From Salvelinus alpinus (Eukaryota > Chordata > Actinopteri > Salmoniformes > Salmonidae): a DNA stretch of 64,000 nt. Location: the NCBI RefSeq assembly GCF_045679555.1, contig NC_092094.1, positions 36,782,430-36,846,429 of the forward strand, read 5' to 3'. Below, piece by piece: positions 62,735 to 64,000 of the stretch; positions within the stretch are counted from its first letter, which is position 1, and each line of letters opens with the position of its first letter. The notes beneath the pieces are model-generated. The model saw only the letters and a program-made list of their open reading frames with translations. It made no database searches and was not told the origin of the DNA. The position numbers and the translations under genes are program-made.

Positions 62735-64000
62735 CAGTGCATTTGGAAAGTATTCAGACCCCTTGACTTTTTTCACATTTTGTTACATTACAGCTTTATT
62801 CTAAAATTGATTGAATCGTTTTTTTTCTTAATCTATCTACACACAATACCCCATAATGACAAAGCAAAACTTTTTTTTAAATGTTAGCAAAACAGAAATA
62901 TTACATTTACATAACTATTCAGAGCCGTTATTTTGTTGAAGCACCTTTGGCAGCAATTACAGCCTTGAGTATGACCCTACACACTTGGCACACTTGTATT
63001 TGGGGAGTTTCTCCCATTCTTATCTGCAGAGCCTCTCAAGCCCTGTCAGGTTGGATGGGGAACGTTGCTGCACAGCTATTTTCAGGTCTCTACAAAGATG
63101 TTCAAAGTCCGGGCTCTGGCTGGGCCACTCAAGGACATTCTTAGGGTCGTTGTCCTGTTGGAAGTTTAGCCTTAGCCCCAGTATGAGGTCCAGAGCACTC
63201 TGGAACAGGTTTTCATCAAGGCTCTCTCTGTCCTTTGCTCTGTTCATCTTTCCCTCAATCCTGACTAGTCTCCCAGTCCCTGCCACTGAAAAACATCTCC
63301 ACAGCATGATGCTGCCACCATGCTTCACTGTAGGGATGGTGCCAGGTTTCCTCCAGACTTGACTCTTGGTTTTCAGGCCAAAGAGTTCCATCTTGGTTTC
63401 ATCAGACCAGAGAATCTTGTTTCTCATGGTCTGAGAGTCCTTTAGGTGCCTTTTGGCAAACTCCAAGCAGGCTGTCATGTGCCTTTTACTGAGGAGTGGC
63501 TTCTGTCTTGCCACTCTACCATAAAGGCCTGATTTGTGGAGTGCTGCAGATATGGTTTGTCCTTCTGGAAGGTTCTCCCATCTCCACAGAGGAACTCTGG
63601 AGCTCTGTCAGAGTGACCATCAGGTTCTTGGTCACCTCCCTGACCAAGGCCTTTCTCCCCATATTGCGCCGTTTGGCCGGGAGGCCAGCTCTAGGAAGAG
63701 TTTTGGTGGTTCCAAACTTCTTCCATTTAAGAATGATGGAGGCCACTGTGTTCTTGGGGACCTTCAATGCTGCAGACATTTTTTGGTACCCTTCCCCAGA
63801 TCTGCGCCTCGACACAATCCTGTCTCGGAGCTCTACGGACAATTCCTTCGATCTCAGGGCTTGGTTTTTGCTCTGACATGCACTGTCAATTGTGGGACCT
63901 TATGTAGACAGGTGTGTGACTTTGCAAATCATGTCTAATCAATTGAATTTACCACAGATGGACTCTAATCAAGTTGTAGAAACATCAAAGATGATGAATG
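62735..64000 (-). mobile_element. Tc1-like transposon, cut by the window end
   Basis: Starts with CAGTGCATTTGGAAAGTATT after TA (62733-62734). The other terminus would lie past 64000. It contains a degraded transposase in reverse orientation. Its terminus resembles the end at 1729. Confidence 0.9.
63020..63842 (-). pseudogene. Tc1-like transposase pseudogene
   Basis: Starts at ATG 63840-63842 (MSVELRDRIVSRRRSGEGY) with the DNA-binding region, then shifts frame near 63520. The second part has WSDET and QQDNDPK, but it lacks about 15 residues before [11 protein letters not shown] and the Asn-Pro-Ile before the last acidic residue. Several further breaks are present. Non-functional. Confidence 0.9.

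Overview
The window looks like nuclear DNA of a salmonid fish. Three vertebrate genes with GT-AG introns lie in the order NECAB2 (+), SLC38A8 (-), MBTPS1 (-). From memory, this is the gene order of human 16q23-q24. The spaces between and inside them are filled with repeats I recognise as typical of salmonids: several Tc1-like transposon families with TA target sites, L1-like and Rex1-like LINEs, tRNA- and 5S-derived SINEs, hAT-type elements, long GACA repeats and a broken endogenous retrovirus.

Layout. 1-12.6 kb is almost entirely mobile DNA. It holds Tc1 remnants, a GACA array, a telomere-like 60-bp repeat, and an L1-like LINE (minus strand) split by a 1.6-kb Tc1 element. 12.9-17.6 kb carries the last four NECAB2 exons; the rest of that gene lies before the window. 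20.4-27.0 kb is a complete ten-exon SLC38A8 gene encoding 441 residues with every splice site intact; its first intron holds a Rex1 LINE interrupted by a hAT element. 27-38 kb is repeat-rich and intergenic, and includes a Tc1 element with an open 340-residue transposase and nearly identical 198-bp terminal repeats. 38.3-51.7 kb is MBTPS1 (site-1 protease). 53-64 kb is again mobile DNA: a retrovirus remnant with a truncated Tc1 in its 3' LTR, a hAT MITE in its 5' LTR, a zinc-knuckle LINE ORF, an HpaI-type SINE and another Tc1 running off the end.

Most notable result. The MBTPS1 copy keeps its exon order, splice sites and catalytic Asp, His and Ser, but it is broken elsewhere. I see a Trp-to-stop change, five frame-breaking indels, and an exact 29-bp inversion inside an exon whose opposite strand still spells the expected protein. 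This fits a decaying duplicate (ohnolog) left from the salmonid genome duplication, with a working copy presumably elsewhere. By contrast, SLC38A8 and the visible part of NECAB2 show no damage.

No operon-like system, CRISPR array or free-standing RNA gene was seen. Exon calls rest on reading frames, splice signals and remembered family sequences; no database search was possible.
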